A stretch of DNA of 17,083 nucleotides from 66-474 sp035547895 (GTDB lineage: Bacteria > Pseudomonadota > Gammaproteobacteria > Xanthomonadales > Rhodanobacteraceae), in the NCBI GenBank assembly GCA_035547895.1, contig DASZTT010000141.1, forward strand, positions 1-17,083. The letters are read 5' to 3'. The notes beneath the pieces were generated by a model. The model was not told where the DNA came from. It ran no database searches and was given only the letters and a program-made list of their open reading frames with translations. Made by a program: the position numbers and the translations under genes. Positions 1-8,194 of the stretch are shown here, one piece after another. Position 1 is the first letter of the stretch; each line of letters starts with the position of its first letter.

Positions 1-1632
1 GAAATCATGTTCGCGCTGGGTGAAGGCGCGGACCGCCAGGCCGCGCAGGCGCTGGTGGATCGCTACCGCCGCGTTGACTTCGAGGCCGTGCTCGCGGACA
101 CGGGCAAGCTTTGGGACGGCGTGCTGCAACCGCTGCAGGTCGAAACGCCGCAGCGTTCGGTCGACCTGCTGGTGAACCGCTGCCTGCCGTACCAGGTGCT
201 TGCGTGCAGGCTTTGGGCGCGCACCGCGTTCTACCAGGCCAGCGGCGCCTACGGCTTTCGCGACCAGTTGCAGGATGTCGCCGCGCTGTGCCTCGCGCGG
301 CCGGATCTTGCGCGCGAACACATCCTGCTTTCCGCCTCGCGCCAGTTCGAGGAGGGCGACGCGCAGCACTGGTGGCTGCCGCCCTCCGGCAGGGGCGTGC
401 GCACGCGGATCGTCGATGACCGGCTGTGGCTGCCGTTCGTGGTGGCGCACTACATCCGCACGACCGGTGACGCCGCGATCCTCGAAACGCGCGTGCCGTT
501 CCTGCGTGGCGACGCGTTGACGCCGGGGCAGACCGATTCGTTTTTCAAGCCGGACGTGTCATCGCAGGCGGGAACCCTGTTCGAACACTGCGCGCGCGCG
601 ATCGACGCGAGCCTCGGCGTTGGCGTGCACGGGCTGCCGCTGATGGGTACCGGCGACTGGAACGACGGCATGAATCGCGTCGGTGCGGGCGGCAAGGGCG
701 AAAGCGCCTGGATGGGCTGGTTCCTGATCAAGGTGATCGGCGATTTCGCGCCGTTCGCCGAAGACCGCCGCGACGCACGCCTCGCGCGCTGGCGCGACCA
801 TGCGCGCGCACTGGAACTGGCGCTCGAGACCAAGGCGTGGGACGGCGACTGGTATCGGCGCGCGTTCTACGATGACGGCACCCCGCTCGGCACGTCGGCC
901 GACACGGAATGCCGCATCGAATCGATGGCGCAATCGTGGGCGGTGATCAGTGGGCGCGGCGACGCGGAGCGCGCTAGGCGCGCGATGCGCGCGGTCAACG
1001 AGAACCTGGTGCGTCCGGGCGAAGGCTTCGTCGCGCTGTTTTCCGAACCGTTCGACCAGACCACCCACGATCCGGGCTACATCAAGGGCTATCCGCCCGG
1101 CCTGCGCGAAAACGGCGGCCAGTACACGCATGGCTCGATCTGGTCGCTGATCGCGTTCGCGATGCTGGGCGACGGCGACAAGGCCGGCGAGCTGCTGGAA
1201 ATCTTCGATCCGATCCGGAAATCCGACAGCCCGGAAAAGCTGCAGCGCTACAAGGTCGAGCCGTACGTCGAATGCGCGGACGTCTATTCGGTCGCGCCGC
1301 ACGCTGGCCGCGGCGGCTGGACCTGGTATTCGGGTTCGGCCGGCTGGCTGTACCGGGCGATCGTGGAATGGGTGCTGGGCTTCCGCCTGCAGGGCGACAC
1401 GTTGCGCATCGAGCCCTGCATCCCGCGCAAGTGGAAGGGTTTTGCGGTGACGTACCGGCGTGGCGGCACCAGCTGGCGGGTCGAAGTCGAAAACCCCGGC
1501 CATGTTTGCCGCGGGGTCGCCGCGGTCGAATTGGATGGTGTACCGTTGCAGGTTTCAGGCGCCGGTATTCCGCTGGCCGATGACGGCGCCGCCCACCGCG
1601 TTCGCGTCATCCTGCAGAAGGAACCGAGTTGA
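1..1632 (+). CDS. GH94 / cyclic beta-glucan synthase-like protein, C-terminal part (5' truncated)
   Basis: The frame is open from the first base of the window, so the Met at nt 7 is probably internal and the N-terminus lies outside. The visible 543 residues look like the C-terminal GH94 (old GT36) module of cyclic beta-1,2-glucan synthases (NdvB/ChvB type) and related beta-glucan phosphorylases. The motif GTGDWNDGMN holds the Asp that acts as general acid in GH94 enzymes (Asp220 counted from the Met at nt 7), followed by GKGESAW. Further on are ENGGQYTHGS, a phosphate or sugar-binding region in this family, and RGGWTWYSGSAGW. The last ~80 residues resemble the C-terminal beta-sandwich. In full synthases this module trims glucan by phosphorolysis; in stand-alone enzymes it releases Glc-1-P. 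The stop overlaps the zwf start (TGATG), placing it in the same operon as pgm, which would use Glc-1-P. Synthase versus phosphorylase cannot be decided without the missing part. Confidence 0.85.
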   Translation, partial: EIMFALGEGADRQAAQALVDRYRRVDFEAVLADTGKLWDGVLQPLQVETPQRSVDLLVNRCLPYQVLACRLWARTAFYQASGAYGFRDQLQDVAALCLARPDLAREHILLSASRQFEEGDAQHWWLPPSGRGVRTRIVDDRLWLPFVVAHYIRTTGDAAILETRVPFLRGDALTPGQTDSFFKPDVSSQAGTLFEHCARAIDASLGVGVHGLPLMGTGDWNDGMNRVGAGGKGESAWMGWFLIKVIGDFAPFAEDRRDARLARWRDHARALELALETKAWDGDWYRRAFYDDGTPLGTSADTECRIESMAQSWAVISGRGDAERARRAMRAVNENLVRPGEGFVALFSEPFDQTTHDPGYIKGYPPGLRENGGQYTHGSIWSLIAFAMLGDGDKAGELLEIFDPIRKSDSPEKLQRYKVEPYVECADVYSVAPHAGRGGWTWYSGSAGWLYRAIVEWVLGFRLQGDTLRIEPCIPRKWKGFAVTYRRGGTSWRVEVENPGHVCRGVAAVELDGVPLQVSGAGIPLADDGAAHRVRVILQKEPS

Positions 1633-3029
1633 TGCCCACCGCCAAGTCCGATGCCTTCGTGTTTTTCGGTGCCACGGGCGACCTTGCGTACAAGCAGATC
1701 TTTCCGGCGCTGCAGGCGTTGATCAAGGACGGCAAGCTGGACATGCCGGTGATCGGCATCGCGCGTTCGGGCTGGGATGTCGACAAGCTGCGCAAGCGCG
1801 CCGAGGACAGCCTGAGGGACCACGGCGGCATCGACAAGGCGGCCTTCGCCAAGTTGTCGAAGCAGATGCAGTACCTCGATGGCGATTACGGCGATGCGCA
1901 GACGTTCGCCAAGTTGCGCGCGGCGCTCGGCAATGCCGAGCATCCGCTGCATTACCTCGCGATCCCACCCAGCATGTTCGTGCCGGTGGTGAAGGGGCTG
2001 GCCGCGTCGGGCTGCTCGCAGGGTGCGCGGGTGATCGTGGAAAAGCCCTTCGGCCGCGACCTGAAATCCGCGCGCGCGCTCAACCGCACGCTGCACCGCT
2101 TCTTCCGCGAGCACGACATCTTCCGCATCGACCATTACCTCGGCAAGGAGCCGGTGCAGAACCTGCTGTATTTCCGTTTCGCAAATGCGCTGCTGGAGCC
2201 GATCTGGAACCGCGACCACATCGCCAGCATGCAGATCACGATGGCCGAGGATTTCGGCGTGCAGGGCCGCGGCCGGTTCTACGACGAGGTCGGCGCGATC
2301 CGCGACGTGGTGCAGAACCACATGTTCCAGGTGCTGGCGTTGCTGGCCATGGGTCCACCGGCGAACCGCAGTGCGGACGCGATGCGCGACGAGAAGCTGC
2401 GCCTGTTCCGTTCGATGCGCCCGCTGAAACCCGAAGACGTGGTGCGCGGCCAGTTCGAGGGCTACCTGAAGGAACCGGGCGTCGCGAAGAAATCCACCGT
2501 GGAAACCTTCGCGGCGCTGCGCATCCACATGGACACCTGGCGCTGGGCCGGCGTGCCGTTTTTCATCCGCGCGGGCAAGCAGTTGCCGGTGAAGTGCACC
2601 GAAGTGCTGGTGCGTCTGAAGAATCCGCCGCAACGGGTCTTCGACGACCCATCGAACGGCGCAGTCAACCATTTCCGCTTCCGCCTCAGTCCCGACGTGA
2701 TCATTTCGATCGGCGCGCGCGTCAAGGAGCCCGGCGAGGCGATGAAGGGGCACCCGGTGGAACTGGTCGCGCACCGCCACATCCGCACCGGCATGATGCC
2801 GTACGAACGCCTGCTGGGCGACGCCATCGACGGCGACTCGGCCTTGTTCACCCGCGACGATTGCGTGGAGGAAGCGTGGCGCGTGCTCGATCCGATCATC
2901 GGCGACAAGGTGCCGGTGCACAAGTACAAGCCGGGCACGTGGGGCCCGAAGCAGGCCGACGCACTGATCGCTGAGGCGGGCGGCTGGAACGATCCCAAGC
3001 TCGAGGCGACCCTCAAGGGCGAGCAATGA
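1632..3029 (+). CDS. zwf: Glucose-6-phosphate 1-dehydrogenase
   Basis: This cytosolic enzyme oxidises glucose-6-phosphate to 6-phosphogluconolactone with NAD(P)+, the entry step of the oxidative pentose phosphate and Entner-Doudoroff routes. The 465-residue product is slightly shorter than the usual ~480-490. The N-terminus has the dinucleotide-binding motif FGATGDLAYKQ and later EKPFGRD. The substrate site RIDHYLGKE gives His168 and Lys172. The general-base His230 lies in DVVQNH, 62 residues after His168, the same spacing as His178/His240 in the Leuconostoc enzyme. I chose the ATG at 1632, which overlaps the previous stop, over the TTG one codon earlier; an AAGGA lies just upstream. The stop overlaps the next start (ATGA). 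No lactonase gene (pgl) is seen beside it. Confidence 0.97.
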   Translation: MPTAKSDAFVFFGATGDLAYKQIFPALQALIKDGKLDMPVIGIARSGWDVDKLRKRAEDSLRDHGGIDKAAFAKLSKQMQYLDGDYGDAQTFAKLRAALGNAEHPLHYLAIPPSMFVPVVKGLAASGCSQGARVIVEKPFGRDLKSARALNRTLHRFFREHDIFRIDHYLGKEPVQNLLYFRFANALLEPIWNRDHIASMQITMAEDFGVQGRGRFYDEVGAIRDVVQNHMFQVLALLAMGPPANRSADAMRDEKLRLFRSMRPLKPEDVVRGQFEGYLKEPGVAKKSTVETFAALRIHMDTWRWAGVPFFIRAGKQLPVKCTEVLVRLKNPPQRVFDDPSNGAVNHFRFRLSPDVIISIGARVKEPGEAMKGHPVELVAHRHIRTGMMPYERLLGDAIDGDSALFTRDDCVEEAWRVLDPIIGDKVPVHKYKPGTWGPKQADALIAEAGGWNDPKLEATLKGEQ

Positions 3030-3745
3030 ACGCAACCGCGTCCGTGGTGTTCCTGCTCGATGTCGACAACACGCTGCTCGACAACGACCGGGTGCAGGCG
3101 GACCTCGATGCGCACATCGCGAAGCTGTTCGGCGCAGAGGCCGCGAAGACGTACTGGAATCTCTACGAAGCGCTGCGCGAGAAGCTGGGCTACGCCGATT
3201 ACCTCGGCGCGATCCAGCAGTTCCGGCTGGAATGCGACGATGAAGTGCGCGCGCAGGACCTCGCCGCGTGGCTGCTCAACTATCCGTTTGCCGGGCGCGT
3301 CTATCCGGGCGCGCTCGACGCCGTCGCGCACTTGTCGCGGTTCGGCGAATGCGTGGTGCTTTCGGACGGCGACGTGGTGCTGCAGCCGCGCAAGATCTCG
3401 GCTTCGGGCATCGCCCGCGCGGTGCAGGACCGGGTCTTGATCTACGTCCACAAGGAGCGCATGTTGGACGACGTGGCCCGGCGTTTTCCCGCGCAGCACT
3501 ACGTGATGGTCGAGGACAAGTTGCGCGTGCTCGACGGCATGAAGCGCCGCTGGCGCGAGCGCCTGACCACGGTGTTCGTGCGCCAGGGCCATTACGCGAA
3601 CGACCCCGCCGCGCGCAAGGAATACCCGCCCGCGCAGATCGAACTCGGCGGCATCCGCGAGCTTTGCAAGCTGGATGCCGATGCCTTTGTTTCCCCTTCC
3701 GGCCAGATTCCTTCCGAACCGGCCACCGCCACGGAGCAACCATGA
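3026..3745 (+). CDS. HAD-superfamily hydrolase
   Basis: A 239-residue cytosolic protein with the haloacid dehalogenase fold. Motif I is FLLDVDNTLLDND, with nucleophile Asp12 and acid/base Asp14. Motif II is the Ser of VVLSDGD, and a motif IV-like VEDKLRVLDGMK lies near residue 165. The ~80 residues between motifs I and II are helical-looking and probably form a C1 cap. Most such proteins are small-molecule phosphatases or phosphoglycolate phosphatase-like enzymes. The substrate cannot be read from sequence. The gene sits between zwf and tal with a 4-base ATGA overlap at both ends, so a phosphosugar or a side product of the pentose phosphate pathway is a reasonable guess, but only an inference. 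The last ~25 residues are Pro/Ala/Thr-rich and may be disordered. Confidence 0.85.
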   Translation: MNATASVVFLLDVDNTLLDNDRVQADLDAHIAKLFGAEAAKTYWNLYEALREKLGYADYLGAIQQFRLECDDEVRAQDLAAWLLNYPFAGRVYPGALDAVAHLSRFGECVVLSDGDVVLQPRKISASGIARAVQDRVLIYVHKERMLDDVARRFPAQHYVMVEDKLRVLDGMKRRWRERLTTVFVRQGHYANDPAARKEYPPAQIELGGIRELCKLDADAFVSPSGQIPSEPATATEQP

Positions 3746-4848
3746 ACGCGACCACGCAATTGCACGACCTCGGCCAGAGCCTCTGGCTCGACAACATCAC
3801 CCGCGGAATGTTGAACGACGGCACGCTGGCGAAATACATCGCCGATCACAACGTGACCGGACTGACTTCCAACCCTTCGATCTTCGACAAGGCGATCTCC
3901 GGCGGGCACGACTACGACGGCGCGATCGCGGACCTGCTTGCCGACGGGCAGCACGGCGAAGACCTGTTCTTCTCGCTGGCGCTTCAGGACCTCACCCGCG
4001 CCGCCGACATGTTCAAGCCGGCGTTCCACGCCAGCGACGGCGTGGACGGATTCGTGTCGCTGGAGGTTTCGCCATTGCTCGCCGACGACACCGAAGCCAC
4101 GATCCAGTCGGCCGCCACGCTGCACGCAAAGGCGCGCCGCGACAACCTCTTCATCAAGATCCCCGGCACGCCGGCCGGCATCCCCGCGATCGAGGAATCG
4201 ATCTACCGCGGCGTGCCGATCAACGTCACGCTGCTGTTCTCGCGCGAGCAATACCTCGCCGCCGCCGAAGCGTGGATGCGCGGCATCGAACGCCGGATCG
4301 CCGAAGGCAAGTCGCCCAACGTCGATTCGGTGGCGTCCGTGTTCATCAGCCGCTGGGACGTCGCGGTGGCAGACAAGGTGCCGGTGGAGCTGAAGGACCG
4401 GCTGGGCATCGCGGTCGCGCAGCGCACCTACAAGGCCTATTGCGAGCTGCGCGAAACGCCGCGCTGGAAGAAGATCCTCGCCGCCGGCGTGCATCCGCAA
4501 CGCCTTCTGTGGGCCAGCACCGGCACCAAGGATCCGAAGGCACCGGACACCTTGTACGTCGAGGCGCTGGCCGCGCCCGACACCATCAACACGATGCCCG
4601 ACAAGACCATCCTGGCCTTCGCCGAGCACGGCAAGCTGCACGGCGCGATGGCGAAGGACGGCGGCGACTGCGAGCAGGTCATCGCGCAATTCAAGGCAGC
4701 CGGCATCGACGATGCCGCGCTGGCCGGCCGGCTGCAGCGCGAAGGCGCGGCCGCGTTCGTGAAGTCGTGGAACGACCTGCTGGAACGCATCACCCAGAAA
4801 AGCTCGACGGTCGAGTCGAAGGCCGCGGGGCAGGGAGCGCGCCCATGA
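3742..4848 (+). CDS. tal: Transaldolase
   Basis: Transaldolase moves a dihydroxyacetone unit between sedoheptulose-7-phosphate and glyceraldehyde-3-phosphate in the non-oxidative pentose phosphate pathway. The 368-residue length fits the longer transaldolase subfamily found in actinobacteria, cyanobacteria and some proteobacteria, rather than the ~317-residue E. coli TalB type. The signature TGLTSNPSIFDKAI sits near residue 35. The Schiff-base Lys is Lys139 in LFIKIPGTPAG, followed by the strand INVTLLFS. The open frame extends far upstream, but the ATG at 3742 overlaps the HAD stop (ATGA) and gives the normal family N-terminus. A GGAG lies just upstream. The stop overlaps the pgi start by 4 bases. 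Confidence 0.96.
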   Translation: MNATTQLHDLGQSLWLDNITRGMLNDGTLAKYIADHNVTGLTSNPSIFDKAISGGHDYDGAIADLLADGQHGEDLFFSLALQDLTRAADMFKPAFHASDGVDGFVSLEVSPLLADDTEATIQSAATLHAKARRDNLFIKIPGTPAGIPAIEESIYRGVPINVTLLFSREQYLAAAEAWMRGIERRIAEGKSPNVDSVASVFISRWDVAVADKVPVELKDRLGIAVAQRTYKAYCELRETPRWKKILAAGVHPQRLLWASTGTKDPKAPDTLYVEALAAPDTINTMPDKTILAFAEHGKLHGAMAKDGGDCEQVIAQFKAAGIDDAALAGRLQREGAAAFVKSWNDLLERITQKSSTVESKAAGQGARP

Positions 4849-6482
4849 GTGCGCCTTCGCTGCGTTCCTCGCCGGAATGGAAGGCGCTGGCGAAACACTG
4901 GCAATCGCTGCGTGGCACGACGCTTAAACAGCTGTTCGCTGCCGACGGCGAACGCGGCACGCGGCTGACCGCGGAAGGCGCGGGGTTGTATCTCGATTAC
5001 TCCAAGAACCTCGTCGACGATGAAGCCTTGCGCCTGCTGCAAAAGCTGGCGAGGGCACGCGGGGTGTTCGCCCGGCGCGACGCGATGTTCCGCGGCGACA
5101 AGATCAACGAAACCGAAAGGCGCGCGGTATTGCACGTGGCGCTGCGCGCACCGCGCGGCGAGAAGATTTTCGTCGACGGCAAGGACGTCGTGCCCGAAGT
5201 GCACGAAGTGCTCGACCGCATGGCGGCCTTCAGCGACAAGGTGCGTTCGGGCGAATGGCGCGGGCATACCGGCAAGGCGATCCGCAACGTCATCAGCATC
5301 GGCATCGGCGGCTCCGACCTCGGGCCGGTGATGGCCTACGAGGCGCTGAAGCATTACAGCCGCCGCGACATGACGTTCCGGTTCGTGTCCAATGTCGATC
5401 CCACCGATTTCGTGGAGGCGACCCGCGACCTCGATGCGGAAGAAACGCTGTTCATCATCTGCTCCAAGACCTTCACCACGCTGGAAACCCTGACCAACGC
5501 GCACGCCGCGCGCGACTGGTGCCTGCAAAAGCTCGGTGGGGACGAATCGGCGGTCGCACGGCATTTCGTCGCGGTGTCGACCAATGCGGAGGAAGTCGAA
5601 AAGTTCGGCATCGACACCGCCAACATGTTCGGATTCTGGGACTGGGTCGGCGGCCGTTACTCGATGGACTCGGCGATCGGGCTGTCCACCATGCTCGCGA
5701 TCGGACCGGAAGCTTTCCGTGAAATGCTGGCCGGGTTCCATGCGATGGACGTGCATTTCAAGAACACGCCGGCCGAAAGGAATTTGCCTTTGCTGATGGG
5801 CCTCCTTTCGACGTGGTACAACGATTTCTTCGGCGCGCAGACCGTGGCGGTGCTGCCGTACGCGCAATACCTGAAGCGTTTTCCCGCATACCTGCAGCAG
5901 TTGACGATGGAGTCGAACGGCAAGCACGTGACCTTGTCCGGCGAGCACGTCGATTACTCGACCGGACCGATCTACTGGGGCGAGCCCGGCACCAACGGAC
6001 AGCACTCGTTCTACCAGTTGATCCACCAAGGCACGCGGCTGATTCCATGCGACTTCATCGGTTTCATGCATTCGCTGAATCCGCTGGGTGGCCAGCACGA
6101 CCTCCTGATGGCCAACCTGCTCGCGCAGACGGAAGCGCTTGCGTTCGGCAAGACGCCCGAGCAGGTGCGCGCGGAAGGCACGCCGGATTGGCTGGTGCCG
6201 CACCGCGTGTGCGAGGGCAACCGTCCCACCAACACCATCCTTGCCGAAAACCTGACGCCGCATTCGCTGGGCGCGCTGATCGCGCTGTACGAACACAGCG
6301 TGTTCACCCAGGGCGCGATCTGGCACATCGATTCGTTCGACCAGTGGGGCGTGGAACTCGGCAAGCAGCTCGCGAAGAAGGTGATCCCGCAGTTGCAGGA
6401 CGCCGCCGGGCCGAAGCTCGAACACGACAGTTCCACCAACACGCTGATCCGCCGCTATCGCGCGGCGCGCAAGGCGCATTGA
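4845..6482 (+). CDS. pgi: Glucose-6-phosphate isomerase
   Basis: This cytosolic enzyme interconverts glucose-6-phosphate and fructose-6-phosphate. The 545 residues match the usual length (~549 in E. coli). Both family signatures are present: DWVGGRYSMDSAIG near residue 268 and the C-terminal GAIWHIDSFDQWGVELGK. Predicted catalytic residues are Glu356 (in MESNGKHV), His387 (in GTNGQHSFYQ) and Lys507, close to E. coli Glu355/His386. The phosphate-binding segment IGIGGSDLGP is intact. The ATG at 4845 overlaps the tal stop and has AGGGAG upstream, which fixes the start although the frame is open further upstream. The stop overlaps pgm (TGATG). In this operon it would connect the Glc-6-P pool fed by Pgm to glycolysis or gluconeogenesis and to the non-oxidative pentose pathway. 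Confidence 0.97.
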   Translation: MSAPSLRSSPEWKALAKHWQSLRGTTLKQLFAADGERGTRLTAEGAGLYLDYSKNLVDDEALRLLQKLARARGVFARRDAMFRGDKINETERRAVLHVALRAPRGEKIFVDGKDVVPEVHEVLDRMAAFSDKVRSGEWRGHTGKAIRNVISIGIGGSDLGPVMAYEALKHYSRRDMTFRFVSNVDPTDFVEATRDLDAEETLFIICSKTFTTLETLTNAHAARDWCLQKLGGDESAVARHFVAVSTNAEEVEKFGIDTANMFGFWDWVGGRYSMDSAIGLSTMLAIGPEAFREMLAGFHAMDVHFKNTPAERNLPLLMGLLSTWYNDFFGAQTVAVLPYAQYLKRFPAYLQQLTMESNGKHVTLSGEHVDYSTGPIYWGEPGTNGQHSFYQLIHQGTRLIPCDFIGFMHSLNPLGGQHDLLMANLLAQTEALAFGKTPEQVRAEGTPDWLVPHRVCEGNRPTNTILAENLTPHSLGALIALYEHSVFTQGAIWHIDSFDQWGVELGKQLAKKVIPQLQDAAGPKLEHDSSTNTLIRRYRAARKAH

Positions 6483-8131
6483 TGAGTGGCGAAAAGATCA
6501 GTCCGCTCGCGGGCAAGCCGGCGCCGAAGGACATCCTGGTCGACGTCGACAAGCTTCTGGACGCTTATGCGGATAGACGTCCGGACCCGTCCGATCCTGC
6601 ACAGCGCGTCGCGTTCGGCACCTCCGGCCATCGCGGCTCGTCGCTGGACGGCAGTTTCAACGAATGGCATATCCTGGCGATCACGCAGGCGATCTGCGAT
6701 TACCGGGCGAAGGCATCCGTCACCGGCCCGCTGTTCATCGGCTTCGACACGCACGCACTGTCGAAGCCTGCCTTCAAGTCCGCGCTGGAAGTACTGGCGG
6801 CGAACGGGGTCGAGGTGCTGACCTCGAAGGGCGGCGAATTCACCCCGACGCCTGCGATCTCGCACGCGATCCTCGTGTACAACCGCGGCCGCGAGTCGGG
6901 GCAGGCCGATGGCATCGTGATCACGCCGTCGCACAACCCGCCCGACAATGGCGGCTTCAAGTACAACCCGGTGAATGGCGGTCCGGCCGACACCGAAATC
7001 ACCGGGTGGGTGCAGAAGCAGGCCAACCAGTATCTGGAAGACAAGCTGGCCGGCGTCAAGCGCGTGCCCTTTGCGCAGGCGTGCGCGGCCACCGGTACGC
7101 ACACCCACGATTACCTCGACGCCTACGTTTCCGATCTGGTGAACGTGGTGGACTTCGACGCGATCCGCGCTTCCGGGCTGAAGCTGGCGGTCGATCCGCT
7201 GGGCGGCGCCGGCGTGCATTACTGGGCGCCCATCGCGGAGCGCTACAACATCGACCTCATCGTCGTCAGCGAGGAGGTCGATCCGCGTTTCGCGTTCATG
7301 ACCGTGGACTGGGACGGCCGGATTCGCATGGATCCGTCCTCCGAATACGCGATGCAGCGGTTGCTGGCGCTGAAGGACAAATACGACGTCGCGTTCGCCT
7401 GCGACACCGACCACGACCGCCACGGGGTGGTCACGCGTTCGTCGGGGCTGCTCAACGCCAACCACTATCTCACGGTGATGATCGATTACCTGTTCCGCGA
7501 GCGGAAGCGCTGGCCGGCCGCCGCCGCGGTCGGCAAGACCGTGGTCAGCACAGCACTGATCGACCGGGTGGTGCGGAAGGCCGGGCGCAAGCTGTTCGAG
7601 GTGCCGGTCGGCTTCAAGTGGTTCGCGGCGGGGCTGTTCGACGGTTCGCTGGGTTTCGGCGGCGAGGAAAGCGCGGGCGCTTCGTTCCTGCGCCTGGACG
7701 GTTCGGTCTGGACCACCGACAAGGACGGCATCGTGCCGGCGTTGCTGTCCGCCGAAATCACCGCCAGGGCAGGGCGTGATCCCGGCGAGGTCTATGCGAC
7801 GCTGGCGGACGAGCTCGGCCGCCCCTTTGCCGACCGCGTCCAGGCTGCGGCCAATACGTCGCAGAAACAAAAGCTTTCGAAGCTTTTCGCCAGTGAAATC
7901 AAGATGGATGCGTTGGGTGGTGACACGCTCGAGGCGGTGCTGGACAAGGCCCCCGGCAACGGCGCGCCGATCGGCGGCGTCAAGGTGGTCGCAGAACACG
8001 GTTGGTTCGCCGCGCGGCCGTCGGGCACGGAAGACATCTACAAGATTTACGCCGAGAGTTTCCGCGATGCCGCGCACCTGCAATCGATCCTCGCCGAGGC
8101 GCAGCAGGTCGTCGACGCGGCGATTGCCTGA
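6482..8131 (+). CDS. pgm: Phosphoglucomutase (alpha-D-glucose phosphate-specific)
   Basis: Interconverts glucose-1-phosphate and glucose-6-phosphate through a phosphoserine. The 549 residues match the E. coli Pgm type (~546). Four active-site elements are visible in order. The phosphoserine loop is TPSHNPPDNGGFKYN (Ser150). The Mg2+ loop is DTDHDR (Asp308, Asp310, Asp312). The sugar-recognition loop is GFGGEESAG, and the phosphate-binding loop is RPSGTEDIYKIY near the C-terminus. The N-terminal FGTSGHRGSSLDGSFNE is typical. The start at 6482 overlaps the pgi stop by one base. It is the last gene of the operon, and a possible hairpin follows directly. If the first gene acts as a phosphorylase, Pgm would process its Glc-1-P; in the other direction it would supply Glc-1-P for UDP-glucose and glucan synthesis. 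Confidence 0.97.
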   Translation: MSGEKISPLAGKPAPKDILVDVDKLLDAYADRRPDPSDPAQRVAFGTSGHRGSSLDGSFNEWHILAITQAICDYRAKASVTGPLFIGFDTHALSKPAFKSALEVLAANGVEVLTSKGGEFTPTPAISHAILVYNRGRESGQADGIVITPSHNPPDNGGFKYNPVNGGPADTEITGWVQKQANQYLEDKLAGVKRVPFAQACAATGTHTHDYLDAYVSDLVNVVDFDAIRASGLKLAVDPLGGAGVHYWAPIAERYNIDLIVVSEEVDPRFAFMTVDWDGRIRMDPSSEYAMQRLLALKDKYDVAFACDTDHDRHGVVTRSSGLLNANHYLTVMIDYLFRERKRWPAAAAVGKTVVSTALIDRVVRKAGRKLFEVPVGFKWFAAGLFDGSLGFGGEESAGASFLRLDGSVWTTDKDGIVPALLSAEITARAGRDPGEVYATLADELGRPFADRVQAAANTSQKQKLSKLFASEIKMDALGGDTLEAVLDKAPGNGAPIGGVKVVAEHGWFAARPSGTEDIYKIYAESFRDAAHLQSILAEAQQVVDAAIA

Positions 8132-8133
8132 TC

Positions 8134-8154
8134 CGGGCAAAGACGCATTGCCTG
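8134..8154 (+). terminator. Possible hairpin just after pgm
   Basis: Directly after the pgm stop, 8134-8140 pairs with 8148-8154 (7 bp with one G-T wobble; core GGCAA/TTGCC) around a 7-base loop. There is no T-run after it, so it does not look like a classical Rho-independent terminator. It could be an mRNA 3' end stabiliser or chance. It lies in the 63-base spacer between convergent pgm and the peroxiredoxin-like gene. Confidence 0.25.
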
Positions 8155-8194
8155 CCTGCCGAAACGGTCAGACTGCAAACGCGAAGCGCGCGAC

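Noticed and set aside
1284..3035. 583-codon - strand frame opposite the GH94-like gene and zwf
   Set aside because: Same reason: antisense shadow of coding DNA with His/Arg-rich translation.
3268..3741. N-terminal extension of tal
   Set aside because: The frame is open upstream, but it overlaps the HAD gene in another frame. The ATG at 3742 gives the family N-terminus and the ATGA coupling.
4437..8140. Long - strand frames (4437-6479 and 6455-8140) opposite tal, pgi and pgm
   Set aside because: The + strand encodes complete enzymes with intact catalytic motifs; the antisense translations show none.
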